52,811 nucleotides of DNA from Acidobacteriaceae bacterium (GTDB lineage Bacteria; Acidobacteriota; Terriglobia; Terriglobales; Acidobacteriaceae), in contig DAIDGW010000149.1 of NCBI GenBank assembly GCA_027452245.1, positions 1 to 52,811 of the forward strand. Direction: 5' to 3'. Shown here one piece after another: positions 36,783 to 46,301 of the stretch (position 1 is the first letter of the stretch; each line of letters begins with the position of its first letter). The notes beneath the pieces are model-generated. The model made no database searches. It saw only the letters and a list, made by a program, of their open reading frames with translations, and was not told the DNA's origin. Made by a program: the position numbers and the translations under genes.

Positions 36783-38492
36783 ATGCTCGATCTCCGCCAA
36801 TATACCTGTCTGGGCGCGGCCTTGCGCGATGCCCTGGATCGCTTTGCGGGCGAGGTCTGCCTGATTGAAGCGGATCGTGATCGAGAAAAGACGCGGCTGA
36901 CCTATTCTGATTTCAAGGAGATTGCGCTGCCCCTTACGCGCGCTCTGGAAGACGCCGATTTCGATCCCAACGATCGCGCCGCCATCATCATGACGAACCA
37001 GTCGAAATGGCTGATCTCCGCGTACGCCGTTTTCTATTGCGGCGGCGTGCTGGTCCCGATCGATTACAAGCTCACTCCGGCTGAGCACCTTCAACTACTG
37101 GCGCATTCCCAGGCCAAAGTACTGGTTGTCGAGTATCACCTTTGGCGCGCAATTACCCAATCGCCGGAATTTGCCAACATCAAAACGAAAATTGTTCTGG
37201 TAACGGAAGCACCGCTCGGCGCGGATTTGGCCGGCGCGTTTCGCTGGGAGGATTTCAAGCGCAAAGGCACACCCGATTTTGTAATGCGGCAAAAGGATGA
37301 CGTCGCCTGCATCGTCTACTCCTCCGGAACCGGGGGGCGGCCCAAGGGTTGTGTCCTGACTCACGAAAATTATCTTGAGCAATGCATCGCTCTTACCGCC
37401 TGGTATCCCTTCTGGCCGGGAGTGCGGTATCTCAGCATCTTGCCCACGAATCATGCCATCGATTTTATGGTCGGATTCATCGGCCCATTCGTGTGCGGGG
37501 CCTGCGTCGTGCACTTGAGAACGCTGCGCCCGGAGTTCGTGCGCGACGCATTCGTGCGCTATCGAATCACCTACGTATCCCTGGTTCCGATGATCGTTAA
37601 AAATCTGGAACGCGGGCTGCGGGCGAAGTTTGATGAACTGCCGGGTTGGAAGCGCTTCTTTCTCGATCGCATGATCGGCTTGAACCGAGCACTGACGCGC
37701 CGCCGACCCCACGTCAAGCTGAGCCGCTCGCTGTTACCCCAGGTGCATCGCGGTTTTGGAGGCGAGTTGCTGGCGCTGATTACGGGCGGCGCCTTCATGG
37801 AACCATCGGCCATGCAGTTTTTTTACGACCTCGGCGTACCGGTGGTGAATGGTTATGGTCTGACCGAAGCCTGCACGGCGCTGACTCTCAACGATCTCAA
37901 GCCGTTTCGCGCGGATACCGTTGGCAAACCTCTGCCCGGAGTCGAATTGCGCATCCTGAATCCCGACAGGGAAGGGGTTGGCGAAGTTGCGGTGCGCAGC
38001 AAGAGTGTGATGTCGCACTATCTCGATGATCCTGAACTCACCCTCGAAACGATTGTTGATGGCTGGCTGCTCACGGGAGATCTGGGCCGATTCGAAGGCC
38101 ACGGGCACCTGCAGTTGCTGGGCCGCAAGAAGAACATGATCGTGACGGAGGGCGGGAAAAATATTTATCCCGAAGACATCGAAACCGTGTTCGACGGCCT
38201 CCCGGTGAAAGAATACTGCATTTACGCCGCGAACTACCTCTGGCCGCGGAAAGAACTAGGCAAAGAAATGCTGGTGATCGCCGTGCGGCTCCAGGAAAAA
38301 CAGAAGTTCGACGCCAAGCTGCTGGAAGATATCATCGCGAGCAATCGCCGCCTCCCCGATTTTAAAAGAGTGGGCGGATATCTCATCTGGGAGAAAGACT
38401 TTCCACGCACGGCTTCGATGAAGGTCAAGCGGCAAGTCCTTGCGGAAGAGATTGGCAAGACAACTGAGCGGACATCAGTCGTGTCGCTTTGA
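36783..38492 (+). CDS. AMP-dependent acyl ligase 2
   Basis: The 569-residue enzyme has [20 protein letters not shown], the [12 protein letters not shown] motif, a [19 protein letters not shown] segment and [19 protein letters not shown], plus a C-terminal Lys in ASMKVKRQ. The KNIYPEDIE motif is common in ligases that work with carrier proteins. It is placed 86 bp after the ACP gene and is diverged from ligase 1, so the two probably activate different acids, or one loads CoA and the other the ACP. The start ATG 36783 has a weak ribosome site. Length is normal. Confidence 0.88.
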   Translation: MLDLRQYTCLGAALRDALDRFAGEVCLIEADRDREKTRLTYSDFKEIALPLTRALEDADFDPNDRAAIIMTNQSKWLISAYAVFYCGGVLVPIDYKLTPAEHLQLLAHSQAKVLVVEYHLWRAITQSPEFANIKTKIVLVTEAPLGADLAGAFRWEDFKRKGTPDFVMRQKDDVACIVYSSGTGGRPKGCVLTHENYLEQCIALTAWYPFWPGVRYLSILPTNHAIDFMVGFIGPFVCGACVVHLRTLRPEFVRDAFVRYRITYVSLVPMIVKNLERGLRAKFDELPGWKRFFLDRMIGLNRALTRRRPHVKLSRSLLPQVHRGFGGELLALITGGAFMEPSAMQFFYDLGVPVVNGYGLTEACTALTLNDLKPFRADTVGKPLPGVELRILNPDREGVGEVAVRSKSVMSHYLDDPELTLETIVDGWLLTGDLGRFEGHGHLQLLGRKKNMIVTEGGKNIYPEDIETVFDGLPVKEYCIYAANYLWPRKELGKEMLVIAVRLQEKQKFDAKLLEDIIASNRRLPDFKRVGGYLIWEKDFPRTASMKVKRQVLAEEIGKTTERTSVVSL

Positions 38493-38518
38493 GAATCCTC
38501 TGAACGAACAGCGAGCCA

Positions 38519-39421
38519 TTGGCAAAATCATTCCTTGCAATCGTAAATCCGGCGGCCGGAGGCGGCAAGAGCCGTAAGCTGCTTGGCCCGGCGCTCGAGC
38601 GGCTCAAGGCTGGAGGCATCAAAGTTCGCATTGCTGAGACCAGCGGGCCCGCTGACGCTACCAGAATTGCCCGCGAAGCCTACCGCTCCAGCGAGCGCAA
38701 CTTCATCGCCGTCGGCGGCGACGGCACTTCTTTTGAGATTCTGAATGGGCTTTTTCCCGAAGCTGCGGCCGGCGCACCACCGACGCTCGGGTTTCTTCCG
38801 CTGGGAACAGGGAATTCTTTTCTGCGCGATTTCAGCGACCGCGGCGTGGAACATGCGATCCAGGCGCTGCTGGCATGTCGAAACCGGAAATGCGACGTCC
38901 TGCGCCTTCGTCATCGAGACGGCGTCATCCATTACATGAACCTGCTGAGCATGGGCTTCACCGCCGATGTCGCCACTCTGCGCTCACGGCGTTTCAGTGG
39001 CTGGGGAGAACTGGGTTACATCATCTCGATATTTCTCACGTTGGCGCGATTCAATCGCCGCCCGTTTCCCATGCGAGTTGAACAGGATTCGAACCTGGAT
39101 CGCCGCCCCTGCCTCTTTCTCACTTTCAACAACAGCAAATTCACCGGCGGCACGATGATGATCGCTCCTAAAGCCGAAGTGGACGATGGCCGGATCGAAT
39201 ATGTCCGCTGGGGACCCATCGGGCGGCTTGGACTGATCCGCAATCTCCCTGGCCTATACGACGGAACCCACATTCAACACGTGCTCGCCGAGTGCAAAGC
39301 CGTTCACAGCGTAGATTTCGAACTCCCCGCTCCGGTCGATGTCATGGTTGACGGGGAAGTCCTCACGCTGCATTGCGAGCGCCTGGATGTGCTTCCGGGT
39401 GCTTTGAATGTCGTGGCCTGA
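38519..39421 (+). CDS. Diacylglycerol/sphingosine-kinase-like lipid kinase
   Basis: The 300-residue protein has the DAGK-catalytic pattern: NPAAGGGKSRKLL near the start, AVGGDGTSFEILNG (the GGDGT motif) and PLGTGNSFLRDF, and a C-terminal DVMVDGEVL segment. It is of the soluble DgkB/YegS type and would phosphorylate a lipid alcohol such as diacylglycerol, an alkylglycerol or a long-chain base. The start is TTG at 38519, 26 bp after ligase 2; no ATG is available at that position. In context it could phosphorylate the product of the reductase steps. Confidence 0.9.
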   Translation: MAKSFLAIVNPAAGGGKSRKLLGPALERLKAGGIKVRIAETSGPADATRIAREAYRSSERNFIAVGGDGTSFEILNGLFPEAAAGAPPTLGFLPLGTGNSFLRDFSDRGVEHAIQALLACRNRKCDVLRLRHRDGVIHYMNLLSMGFTADVATLRSRRFSGWGELGYIISIFLTLARFNRRPFPMRVEQDSNLDRRPCLFLTFNNSKFTGGTMMIAPKAEVDDGRIEYVRWGPIGRLGLIRNLPGLYDGTHIQHVLAECKAVHSVDFELPAPVDVMVDGEVLTLHCERLDVLPGALNVVA

Positions 39422-39441
39422 TCCCGTGATATAAGAATTGC

Positions 39442-39870
39442 ATGTCGGATGCGAGGCGCAAACGTCAACAACAGCGAACGGGCGTGAAAGAGCCCAATCC
39501 CAATACCCGCAAACATGCCATCTGGTTCGGCATTGTCGTGCTGGTGGCCGCAGCATATTTCGCCGGCTGGTACCACCAGAACCACAAATACGACGCTTTT
39601 GCCCGGTGCCTGGCTTCCAAAAACGTCAAGATGTACGGTCTCTACTGGTGCCCGCACTGCATGGACCAGAAAGCCATGTTCGGGAAAGCTTTTGAATATG
39701 TCCCCTACCAGGAGTGCGCGATCCGCGGTTCGCGCGAGATGGCGCCGGCCTGTGTGGCCGCGGGAGCCAAGAACTTTCCCAGTTGGCAGTTTCAACCCGG
39801 AGGCAAGCTGCAGGAAGGGGTTGAGCCCCTCAGCGAAATCAGCGATAAGACAGGGTGCTCCTTGCCATGA
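39442..39870 (+). CDS. Membrane-anchored thioredoxin-like protein
   Basis: The 142-residue protein has a short cytosolic basic N-terminus, one membrane helix (about 26-42, WFGIVVLVAAAYFAGW) and a thioredoxin-like domain outside. The active site is CPHC (Cys70, Cys73) with a FPSW cis-Pro region. It has a further Cys pair at 92 and 104. It would oxidise or shuttle disulfides in the periplasm. Its stop overlaps the start of the VKOR gene (ATGA), which is the typical VKOR-plus-thioredoxin pairing. It lies 20 bp after the lipid kinase, so it may be cotranscribed with the lipid cluster, but the link may be only positional. Confidence 0.88.
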   Translation: MSDARRKRQQQRTGVKEPNPNTRKHAIWFGIVVLVAAAYFAGWYHQNHKYDAFARCLASKNVKMYGLYWCPHCMDQKAMFGKAFEYVPYQECAIRGSREMAPACVAAGAKNFPSWQFQPGGKLQEGVEPLSEISDKTGCSLP

Positions 39871-40340
39871 ACAATTCTCCCGCGCTTTCAACTTCGTCTG
39901 GTTCAGCCGGAAATCCGTTACGGCTAGTCTTCGCGGTAATCGCCGTTCTTGCCGTCGCCGGTATTCTCTTATCGGCGGTCGCGCTGCAGCGTCACTATGC
40001 AAAATCGGCAACGAACTTCTGTGAGTTCAGCCAGAAGTTCAACTGCGACATCGTCAATCGCAGTGAGTATTCCAGTATTCTCGGGATCCCGGTTGCCGGA
40101 ATTGGGGTCGTCGGATACGGCTTCTTGCTGTTCCTCAGCGCATTCTGGCGCGACCTTCGAGAAACTCCGCTGCGTCTCTTAGTCGCATCCTTCGCCGGAT
40201 GGGGTTTCGCGCTGTACCTCACCTACATCGAAGCCCGCGTTCTGGAAGCCTGGTGCGTGCTCTGCCTGGCATCGCTCGCGATTATCACCATAATTGCCGC
40301 GCTATCGATCATTGTGCGGGTGAAATCGCCCAATCCTTGA
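39867..40340 (+). CDS. VKOR-family membrane disulfide oxidoreductase
   Basis: From ATG 39867 the 157-residue protein has four membrane helices and all four essential cysteines: Cys52 and Cys60 in the first loop (NFCEFSQKFNCDIVNRSEYS) and Cys130/Cys133 in AWCVLCLASL. It oxidises the thioredoxin-like partner and passes electrons to a quinone, the DsbB-like job. Acidobacteriota commonly use VKOR rather than DsbB (general knowledge, not shown here). It is the last plus-strand gene of the cluster and converges on the GT-C-like gene. Confidence 0.9.
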   Translation: MNNSPALSTSSGSAGNPLRLVFAVIAVLAVAGILLSAVALQRHYAKSATNFCEFSQKFNCDIVNRSEYSSILGIPVAGIGVVGYGFLLFLSAFWRDLRETPLRLLVASFAGWGFALYLTYIEARVLEAWCVLCLASLAIITIIAALSIIVRVKSPNP

Positions 40341-40427
40341 ACGCTCTCGCCTTGATTTCGATCGGCTTAATTGAACCTGACGGGGAAAGGCTCAACCCGA
40401 CGGTTCCATCCGGACGGCGAGAGACTG

Positions 40428-42230
40428 CTAATTACTCACATCCGGGCGTTTGCTGTAGGGCATAAGCTCAGGTGGAGTATCGTCGCCATCGAGAATCCAA
40501 GCCTTCCGGTCCTTGAAGTAGTTCAACAGTTCCTCATTCTTTGCCGCGCCCATGTCACGAGCCCACACGACGCGCGAGGCGTCGATGTCGGCGTTGTTCC
40601 ATACCCATTCCCAATCTACGTTGTGCCGCGGACCGTATCGTACGATCACCAGTTGTTTTTGAGGCATTTGAGAAAGTTGATGCTCGAGTGCTGCACGCTG
40701 CAGGTTCCCGCGTGGCCATTCCGGTTCAATCTGAGCGTGCGCGGACACTGCGGTCACGCGCAACAGAACCATTGCGCAACAGGTAACGACAATGACGCGA
40801 ACCACCATCAATCCGGTTCCCGATGTCTTGCGTTCCCACTGCCGAATGTGACGTAGGCATTGCACGATTACCAGGTAAAGAGCGCAGGTGGCGGGAGAAA
40901 AATAATGTGGTAAGGTCCATATCTGAACCGAGAAGCCCGCGAGCATTGTCGCCAAAATGACGACCGCCAATTGTAGTCTTCTGTCCTTGGCGGCCCACGG
41001 CAAAGCTATGAATGGCAAGGTGAGCGCTGGACTAAGGTAGAAAAACCACGAGGAGGAGAACTTCTCCAAGCCGCGCCGGAAATATCCCGCCCATGTGCGA
41101 TTCTCTTCAAACTGGGTCAGCTCCCAGCGATAGAAATCACGCATCACTATATGCCGATAGTGCGGCTCCGGAGGCGGCGTTTGCCAAATAAAGTAGGGGG
41201 CAGTCGCATATGTTCCGCGATTTACTTGATACGTCATGCGGAACGGACTCCCGGTCACGCGATTGTAGTAATAGCCAGTGAGCGTTCCCCCGACGATCAG
41301 CACCGCCAGGATCGGCGCAACAACTCGAAGCCATGCAACTCCCGCCCTGGGCCGTTTGCGGCCCACGAGCCATTCAAGCATTGCCCCTGCAACCGGCAAG
41401 CTGAAGATCATTCCCTCATAGGGACGAGTGTTTGCCAGAATGACAAGACCAACCGCCAGAACAATGGAATACCTGGCCCAAACACGCCTTTTCAGGCGCG
41501 GCCATGCCCCTAGCACCAATGCTCCGCCAAGAGCCGCCAGCGAGGCGCACCAGTAGGTATTCATCCAATAGCTCAGAATTCCTAGGCGCAACACGGCCAG
41601 AAATCCACCAAGCAGGGCCCACGCGGCGGGAATCCATCCTTGCAGCATCCAACACATCGCCGAACACATGGCAGCCGTGATCAGCAGTTGTCCGATCCAT
41701 GGATTTCCAAGCTTCTCGCCAGCAGCCAGGACCAGGCCTTGCCCCGGCGGATACATCGACATGTACGTCGGCTGTTCGATGATGTGGAAGCTTTCGAAAT
41801 GCTTCCACATCGGATGCGTGGGATTGGTCACTCTTCCGTGAGCAAACGTATCGCCAGCGAGCAGGTAGCTGAACTCGTCATTCCATCGCGGCTGAGGGAT
41901 TCCGAGCACAGGGATCAGAGCAGCGCGGATTACAACCAGGCTAAGGCCTACAAGCAATATCGACAGCGTTTGTCGCCGCGCCAGCCGGGCAAAAGCATTC
42001 TCAATTGCTGCAAACCCCGGGGCCTTGCCCCGCCCTCTTCGAGGAAAAGAGACAAGCACGGCTCCAACCGCCAGCAGAACAAGCTCAAACAAGGGCATGA
42101 GTGATGGAGCAAGCCGAAGATACAGATTGTGCATTGCCAGAATTGTAGCGTAGCTTCCGGCGATTCCGTTCGACCTCTCTGCCCTTGCAGCATGGCCTGC
42201 TACTGAGCAAAGCAGGCACGTAATGATCAC
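40428..42230 (-). CDS. Polytopic GT-C-like membrane glycosyltransferase
   Basis: The 600-residue protein has roughly ten membrane helices and an early lumenal loop with acidic residues ([20 protein letters not shown]), the arrangement seen in GT-C fold transferases that use polyprenyl-phosphate sugars. A soluble C-terminal part of about 90 residues ends the protein. The start GTG 42230 lies 8 bp after the pfkA stop, so the two may be cotranscribed; ATG 42134 is an alternative. The exact donor and acceptor are unknown. The GT-C assignment is from topology and the acidic loop, not a strong motif. Confidence 0.7.
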   Translation of the reverse strand: MIITCLLCSVAGHAARAERSNGIAGSYATILAMHNLYLRLAPSLMPLFELVLLAVGAVLVSFPRRGRGKAPGFAAIENAFARLARRQTLSILLVGLSLVVIRAALIPVLGIPQPRWNDEFSYLLAGDTFAHGRVTNPTHPMWKHFESFHIIEQPTYMSMYPPGQGLVLAAGEKLGNPWIGQLLITAAMCSAMCWMLQGWIPAAWALLGGFLAVLRLGILSYWMNTYWCASLAALGGALVLGAWPRLKRRVWARYSIVLAVGLVILANTRPYEGMIFSLPVAGAMLEWLVGRKRPRAGVAWLRVVAPILAVLIVGGTLTGYYYNRVTGSPFRMTYQVNRGTYATAPYFIWQTPPPEPHYRHIVMRDFYRWELTQFEENRTWAGYFRRGLEKFSSSWFFYLSPALTLPFIALPWAAKDRRLQLAVVILATMLAGFSVQIWTLPHYFSPATCALYLVIVQCLRHIRQWERKTSGTGLMVVRVIVVTCCAMVLLRVTAVSAHAQIEPEWPRGNLQRAALEHQLSQMPQKQLVIVRYGPRHNVDWEWVWNNADIDASRVVWARDMGAAKNEELLNYFKDRKAWILDGDDTPPELMPYSKRPDVSN

Positions 42231-42238
42231 TGGTCGGT

Positions 42239-43303
42239 TTATTTCGCCGACAAATCTCGCTCGGAGGTCTTCTCAAACAAACCCGCGGCGATCTGTATCA
42301 TCTCGTCGTCCACCGTACGGTTTTTCGCAATTGCTTCTTTCAGCGGAATCGAGATGATCTTGTTGGCACGCAATGCCGCCATGCATCCGAATTCGCTGCG
42401 ATGGACCATGTCAATCGCGGCCAGTCCGTAGCGAGTTGCCAAGACGCGGTCAAATGCGGTGGGAGAACCGCCTCTCTGAATGTGTCCCAGCACCACCGCG
42501 CGAGTTTCGTATCCCGTTCGCTTTTCAATCTCCCGTGCCAGGACGTTCGCGATTCCCCCGAGCTTCGCATGCCCGAACTCGTCTTTCCCCATGTCCTGAA
42601 CGACCGGCGCTCCGCTCTCAGAAGCGAACTTCGCGCCTTCTGCGACCACGACGATTGAGAAGTACAATCCCCGCTCATGCCGATGGCGGATCGATTCGGC
42701 CACCTTGTCCACGTCGAACGGTCGCTCGGGGATCAGAATCACGTCCGCGCCTCCGGCAATCCCGCTGTACATCGCGATCCAGCCTGCATCGCGGCCCATG
42801 ACCTCGACCACCATGACGCGATTGTGTGCTTCGGCCGTGGTGTGGACGCGGTCAATCGCCTCGCAGACAATGTTGCAGGCCGTATCGAACCCAAACGTGT
42901 AATCGGTGCCCGCCAGATCGTTGTCGATCGTCTTCGGCACGCCCACTACTTTGATTCCGCTTTCGTGCAATTTCTGCGCGACCGAAAGTGTATCGTCGCC
43001 GCCAATCGCAATCAGCGCCTCAACTCCGTTCTTCTGCAGGGTTGCCGCACAGCGCTCTACGCCATCTGGACGCTTGGATGGATTCGTCCGCGAAGTCCTC
43101 AGAATCGTGCCGCCGCGTGGCAGAATTCCCCCCACGGCCTCCAGGTCCAGAGCCATCGTCTTATCTTCGATTACGCCGCGCCAGCCTTCCATGAAGCCCA
43201 CGAATTCATCTCGGTAATGAAAAACTCCCTTGCGGACTGCGGCGCGAATCACTGCGTTCAGTCCGGGACAATCGCCTCCCCCGGTCAATATGCCAACTTT
43301 CAT
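42239..43303 (-). CDS. pfkA: Phosphofructokinase with PPi-type signature
   Basis: From ATG 43303 (GGAG site) the 354-residue protein is a PfkA-family enzyme. It has GGGDCPGLN, the FMEGWRGV segment, and the substrate motif [12 protein letters not shown]. Residue 104 is Asp (GGDD) and residue 124 is Lys (PKTIDND). ATP-dependent enzymes have Gly at both positions, so these residues predict use of pyrophosphate, which would make the step reversible. It converts fructose 6-phosphate to fructose 1,6-bisphosphate. The frame is open further upstream to 43459, but that start has no support. It is divergent from ruvC with a 213-bp spacer. Confidence 0.93.
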   Translation of the reverse strand: MKVGILTGGGDCPGLNAVIRAAVRKGVFHYRDEFVGFMEGWRGVIEDKTMALDLEAVGGILPRGGTILRTSRTNPSKRPDGVERCAATLQKNGVEALIAIGGDDTLSVAQKLHESGIKVVGVPKTIDNDLAGTDYTFGFDTACNIVCEAIDRVHTTAEAHNRVMVVEVMGRDAGWIAMYSGIAGGADVILIPERPFDVDKVAESIRHRHERGLYFSIVVVAEGAKFASESGAPVVQDMGKDEFGHAKLGGIANVLAREIEKRTGYETRAVVLGHIQRGGSPTAFDRVLATRYGLAAIDMVHRSEFGCMAALRANKIISIPLKEAIAKNRTVDDEMIQIAAGLFEKTSERDLSAK

Positions 43304-43516
43304 CAATATCTCCATTACGGCTTCAGCTGATTTTTCTTGGGATACAAGCCCAACCCACGGAGCCAGAAAAGCGTTCGGAAAAACCAGATTATCACCGAAA
43401 GTTGCATCCGTTGCCGTCGCCATGCACAAGCGCTCGTTTCCGAGCAGTTTCTGGATCAACGAGAAGGTCGAACTAGGCGAGCACCATTACTCGGTAATTA
43501 CGGTAAACTTTCCATA

Positions 43517-44020
43517 ATGAGAGTTCTGGGAATCGATTGTGGTGGGGAATACACCGGTTACGGTCTGGTGGAAATGACCTCTCGTGACCGGCTCATCTGT
43601 TTGACCTGCGGTGCCATCAAGCTTTCGACCCGCGACCCACTCCCCAAGCGCCTCTACAGCATCTATTCCCAATTGGGCGAAATCATCTCCGAATATCATC
43701 CCGACGAGGTCGCGATCGAAGATGTGTTCTATGCGGTGAACGCAAAATCTGCGCTGAAACTTGGACAGGTTCGCGGTGTCGCCATGCTGGTCGCGGCAAG
43801 CGCTGGATTGCACGTCGCGGAGTACGCACCACTCACCATTAAATCCTCCGTGGTTGGATACGGCAGGGCGGAAAAACAGCAGGTGCAGCACATGGTTACT
43901 CAACTTCTCGAACTTCCAACTCCGCCGGAGCCGCTGGATGCTTCCGACGCTTTAGCCATCGCCATCTGCCACCTGCACACCTCCGGAACCCTTCACAAAC
44001 AGCGCGCCATTGCTCATTGA
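43517..44020 (+). CDS. ruvC: Holliday junction endonuclease RuvC
   Basis: The 167-residue protein starts MRVLGIDCGGEYTGYGLVEM, with the catalytic Asp7. The acidic Glu lies in VAIEDVFYAVN, and the last acidic pair in PLDASDALAIAICHLH. It cuts Holliday junctions after RuvAB branch migration. Length is standard. ruvA and ruvB are not in the window. The gene's TGA overlaps the TTG start of the following secreted hypothetical. Upstream in the same frame there is an open stretch to 43337, but the start at 43517 matches the family. Confidence 0.95.
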   Translation: MRVLGIDCGGEYTGYGLVEMTSRDRLICLTCGAIKLSTRDPLPKRLYSIYSQLGEIISEYHPDEVAIEDVFYAVNAKSALKLGQVRGVAMLVAASAGLHVAEYAPLTIKSSVVGYGRAEKQQVQHMVTQLLELPTPPEPLDASDALAIAICHLHTSGTLHKQRAIAH

Positions 44021-44721
44021 CAGTGCCTCGTAAAATGACAGCCAAGACGAGAACTCAACGTTTCGCTTTGATCTTCCTCGGAGTTTTCTTTATCACCTGC
44101 CTGGGTATCTCCTTCGCAAGCGGCGATCCCGCTACCATCGCTTTTTCACTGGATTTCCCACAATCCGATCCGGCCCATTACACGGTCACAACGACCTCCG
44201 GCGGACATGCCACCTACGATTGCGCGGCAAAAGTTTCGGCAGATTCTGAGGACACAGCCCCATACAAATACGAGTTTGATCTCACTTCCGCCACTCGTGG
44301 CAGGATCTTTCAGCTTGCCGCCCAGGCAAAATATTTCTCCGGAAAGGTCGACTCCGGGAACCGCAATCTGGCTTTTACCGGTGCCAAGAAGCTTATCTAT
44401 ACCGATTCCAGCCGCAAGAATGTGGCCGAGTACAACTACTCCAGCCAGCCTGCTGTCCAGCAGTTAACCCAGCTTTTTCAGGCAATTGCGGCAACCATGG
44501 AGTACGGCCGCCGCCTCACCTTTGAGCACCGCTATCAGAAGCTTGCCTTAGACGACGAGCTGACAAGCATGGAAGACCAGCAAAAATCGGGCGGCTTGCA
44601 GGAGGTCCAGGCTTTACAACCGATTCTCCAGTCGATCGTGCAGGACGACTCCGTTATGAACGTCGCTCGCGCCCGGGCGCAGCGCATCCTCGCCCTGGCC
44701 AGCACCGTGCCTCAAAAGTAA
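44017..44721 (+). CDS. Secreted protein of unknown function after ruvC
   Basis: The 234-residue product starts at TTG 44017 (overlapping the ruvC TGA) or at ATG 44035. An N-terminal hydrophobic segment (RFALIFLGVFFITCLGISFA) is a signal peptide or anchor. The mature part is beta-rich (FDLTSATRGRIFQLAAQAKYF) with a helical C-terminal third. I do not recognise it. The start overlap suggests translational coupling, but a periplasmic protein has no obvious tie to RuvC. Confidence 0.72.
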   Translation: MTVPRKMTAKTRTQRFALIFLGVFFITCLGISFASGDPATIAFSLDFPQSDPAHYTVTTTSGGHATYDCAAKVSADSEDTAPYKYEFDLTSATRGRIFQLAAQAKYFSGKVDSGNRNLAFTGAKKLIYTDSSRKNVAEYNYSSQPAVQQLTQLFQAIAATMEYGRRLTFEHRYQKLALDDELTSMEDQQKSGGLQEVQALQPILQSIVQDDSVMNVARARAQRILALASTVPQK

Positions 44722-44818
44722 CTCCTTAGTGGCAATCGGGAGCTTAGCAAGATTTTGACAACTCCATGACCCGAAAAGTGTTCTAATATCCCCAGAGTTC
44801 CTCTGAATCGAGGGTCCC

Positions 44819-46210
44819 ATGTCCAACACAGGGTTACGCCTTTGGGGTTTTGCGGCCTTGGCCTGCGCGCTCAGTGCGCTGCCAGCTTTGGCTGATTCAC
44901 AGGCTCGTATTGTTCGCCTCAGCGACGTGCAGGGTGCGGTAATGATCAACAAGAACACCGGCATGGGCTTCGAAAGAGCCTTTCTCAATTTGCCCGTCAC
45001 TCAGGGAACGCAGTTGCAAACGCGTGCGACAGGGCGGGCCGAAATTGAGTTCGAAGATGGCAGCACGATGCTGCTGGCTCCGAATTCCCGGCTCAGTTTC
45101 ACGACGCTCTCCCTGAACAACTCTGGGACACGGGTCACCGTGATGAACCTCGATCAGGGCATGGCGTACGTGAATTGGGTTGGCAAAGGCGCGGACAATC
45201 TCACGGCAAACTTTTCCAAAGAAAAGATTCAGCTATCGAATCCCGCTCATTTGCGGATCGAGACTTCCCCGGCGGTCACCAAGGTTGCCGTCTTCAAAGG
45301 CGACGTTGATGTGAACGATCCCTCGGGAGATGTGAACGTCGAGAAGAAAAAGATGGCTATCTTCGGCGACAGCCCTGACGGCAAATACAAACTGGCCAAG
45401 GTCGAAGAAGAGCCGCTCGACAATTGGGACAAAGAGTCCGTGGAATACCACAGCCAGTACGCGCGCAACACAACCGCGTCTCCTTACGATTACGGTCTAA
45501 GCGATCTCAACTACTACGGCTCCTATTCCAACATTGCCGGATACGGCATGATGTGGCAGCCATTCTTCACCGGCATGGGCTGGGATCCCTTCATGGATGG
45601 TGCCTATTCGTTTTATCCCGGCATGGGTTACATGTTCGTTTCTGCCTATCCTTGGGGATGGATGCCATATCTTTATGGCAACTGGATGTTTGTTCCGTCA
45701 CGGGGTTGGATGTGGCAGGCGGGAAATTGGAACAATTACGCAATGGTTCCGCGCTATGCCGCAACCAACGCCAGCTCTTTCCATCCTCCAGTGGCCCCGA
45801 CTGGAACGACGCAAACCGTCGTCTTCGGCCACGGAGGCCCTGCGGCCACTGCCCTGATGACGAACCAGGTCGGCTACAGGATCGGTCGCGGTTCGGCGGG
45901 TTTCGGCATCCCTCGCGGCTCTCTCGACAAGTGGAGCATGAGTCATCTCAGCTCGCAGGTATCGAAATCCGGAAGCGCGATCATCCAACCCGTTCCGCGG
46001 TTCGCAAACACCAGTACCGGGCGGAACGAAATGATGATGAGTCGCGGCTACGGTCCCGGGCGGGCAGGAGCCTACGGCGCCCGCGGCGCTTACGCTGGAG
46101 CACGTGGCGAAGCTGCCGGCGGAGGCCGTTTTGGGGGCGCGCCCATGGGGGGCGAAGCCCATGCGGGCGGTGGCGCCCCCGCAGCCGCTGCGGGTGGAGG
46201 CCATCACTGA
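44819..46210 (+). CDS. FecR-domain secreted protein with Tyr/Gly/Ala-rich tail
   Basis: The 463-residue protein has a signal peptide (1-25, cleavage near ALAD). A FecR region follows (about 30-170; VRLSDVQGAVMINKNTG, then TRATGRAEIEFEDGSTMLLAP and a LDQGMAYVNWVGKG strand). The middle is rich in Tyr, Trp, Gly and Met (FTGMGWDPFMDGAYSFYPGM), and the last 60 residues are Gly/Ala-rich. It is the full-length relative of the gene at the left window edge. A TTGACA at 44755-44760 with TCTAAT 21 bp later is a poor promoter candidate. The terminator at 46234 ends the unit. Confidence 0.85.
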   Translation: MSNTGLRLWGFAALACALSALPALADSQARIVRLSDVQGAVMINKNTGMGFERAFLNLPVTQGTQLQTRATGRAEIEFEDGSTMLLAPNSRLSFTTLSLNNSGTRVTVMNLDQGMAYVNWVGKGADNLTANFSKEKIQLSNPAHLRIETSPAVTKVAVFKGDVDVNDPSGDVNVEKKKMAIFGDSPDGKYKLAKVEEEPLDNWDKESVEYHSQYARNTTASPYDYGLSDLNYYGSYSNIAGYGMMWQPFFTGMGWDPFMDGAYSFYPGMGYMFVSAYPWGWMPYLYGNWMFVPSRGWMWQAGNWNNYAMVPRYAATNASSFHPPVAPTGTTQTVVFGHGGPAATALMTNQVGYRIGRGSAGFGIPRGSLDKWSMSHLSSQVSKSGSAIIQPVPRFANTSTGRNEMMMSRGYGPGRAGAYGARGAYAGARGEAAGGGRFGGAPMGGEAHAGGGAPAAAAGGGHH

Positions 46211-46233
46211 TTCATGTTTGCTGAATATGCAGA

Positions 46234-46260
46234 GGGCAGCTCTCGCAGCCGCCCTTTTTT
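46234..46260 (+). terminator. Intrinsic terminator after the FecR gene
   Basis: GGGCAGCT pairs with AGCCGCCC (one A-C mismatch) around a CTCGC loop and runs straight into TTTTTT. It lies 24 bp after the FecR stop. Confidence 0.85.
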
Positions 46261-46301
46261 GCGCAGAAAATACGACCAGCCAAATCAGAGTGATGCAGTC
46301 A

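Noticed and set aside
43304-43459. N-terminal extension of pfkA
   Set aside because: The extra 52 codons give no family match, and the GGAG site before ATG 43303 fits the conserved start [10 protein letters not shown].
44755-44789. TTGACA with TCTAAT upstream of the FecR gene as a promoter
   Set aside because: The spacing is 21 bp, too long for a sigma-70 promoter, and no alternative -10 fits at 16-18 bp.
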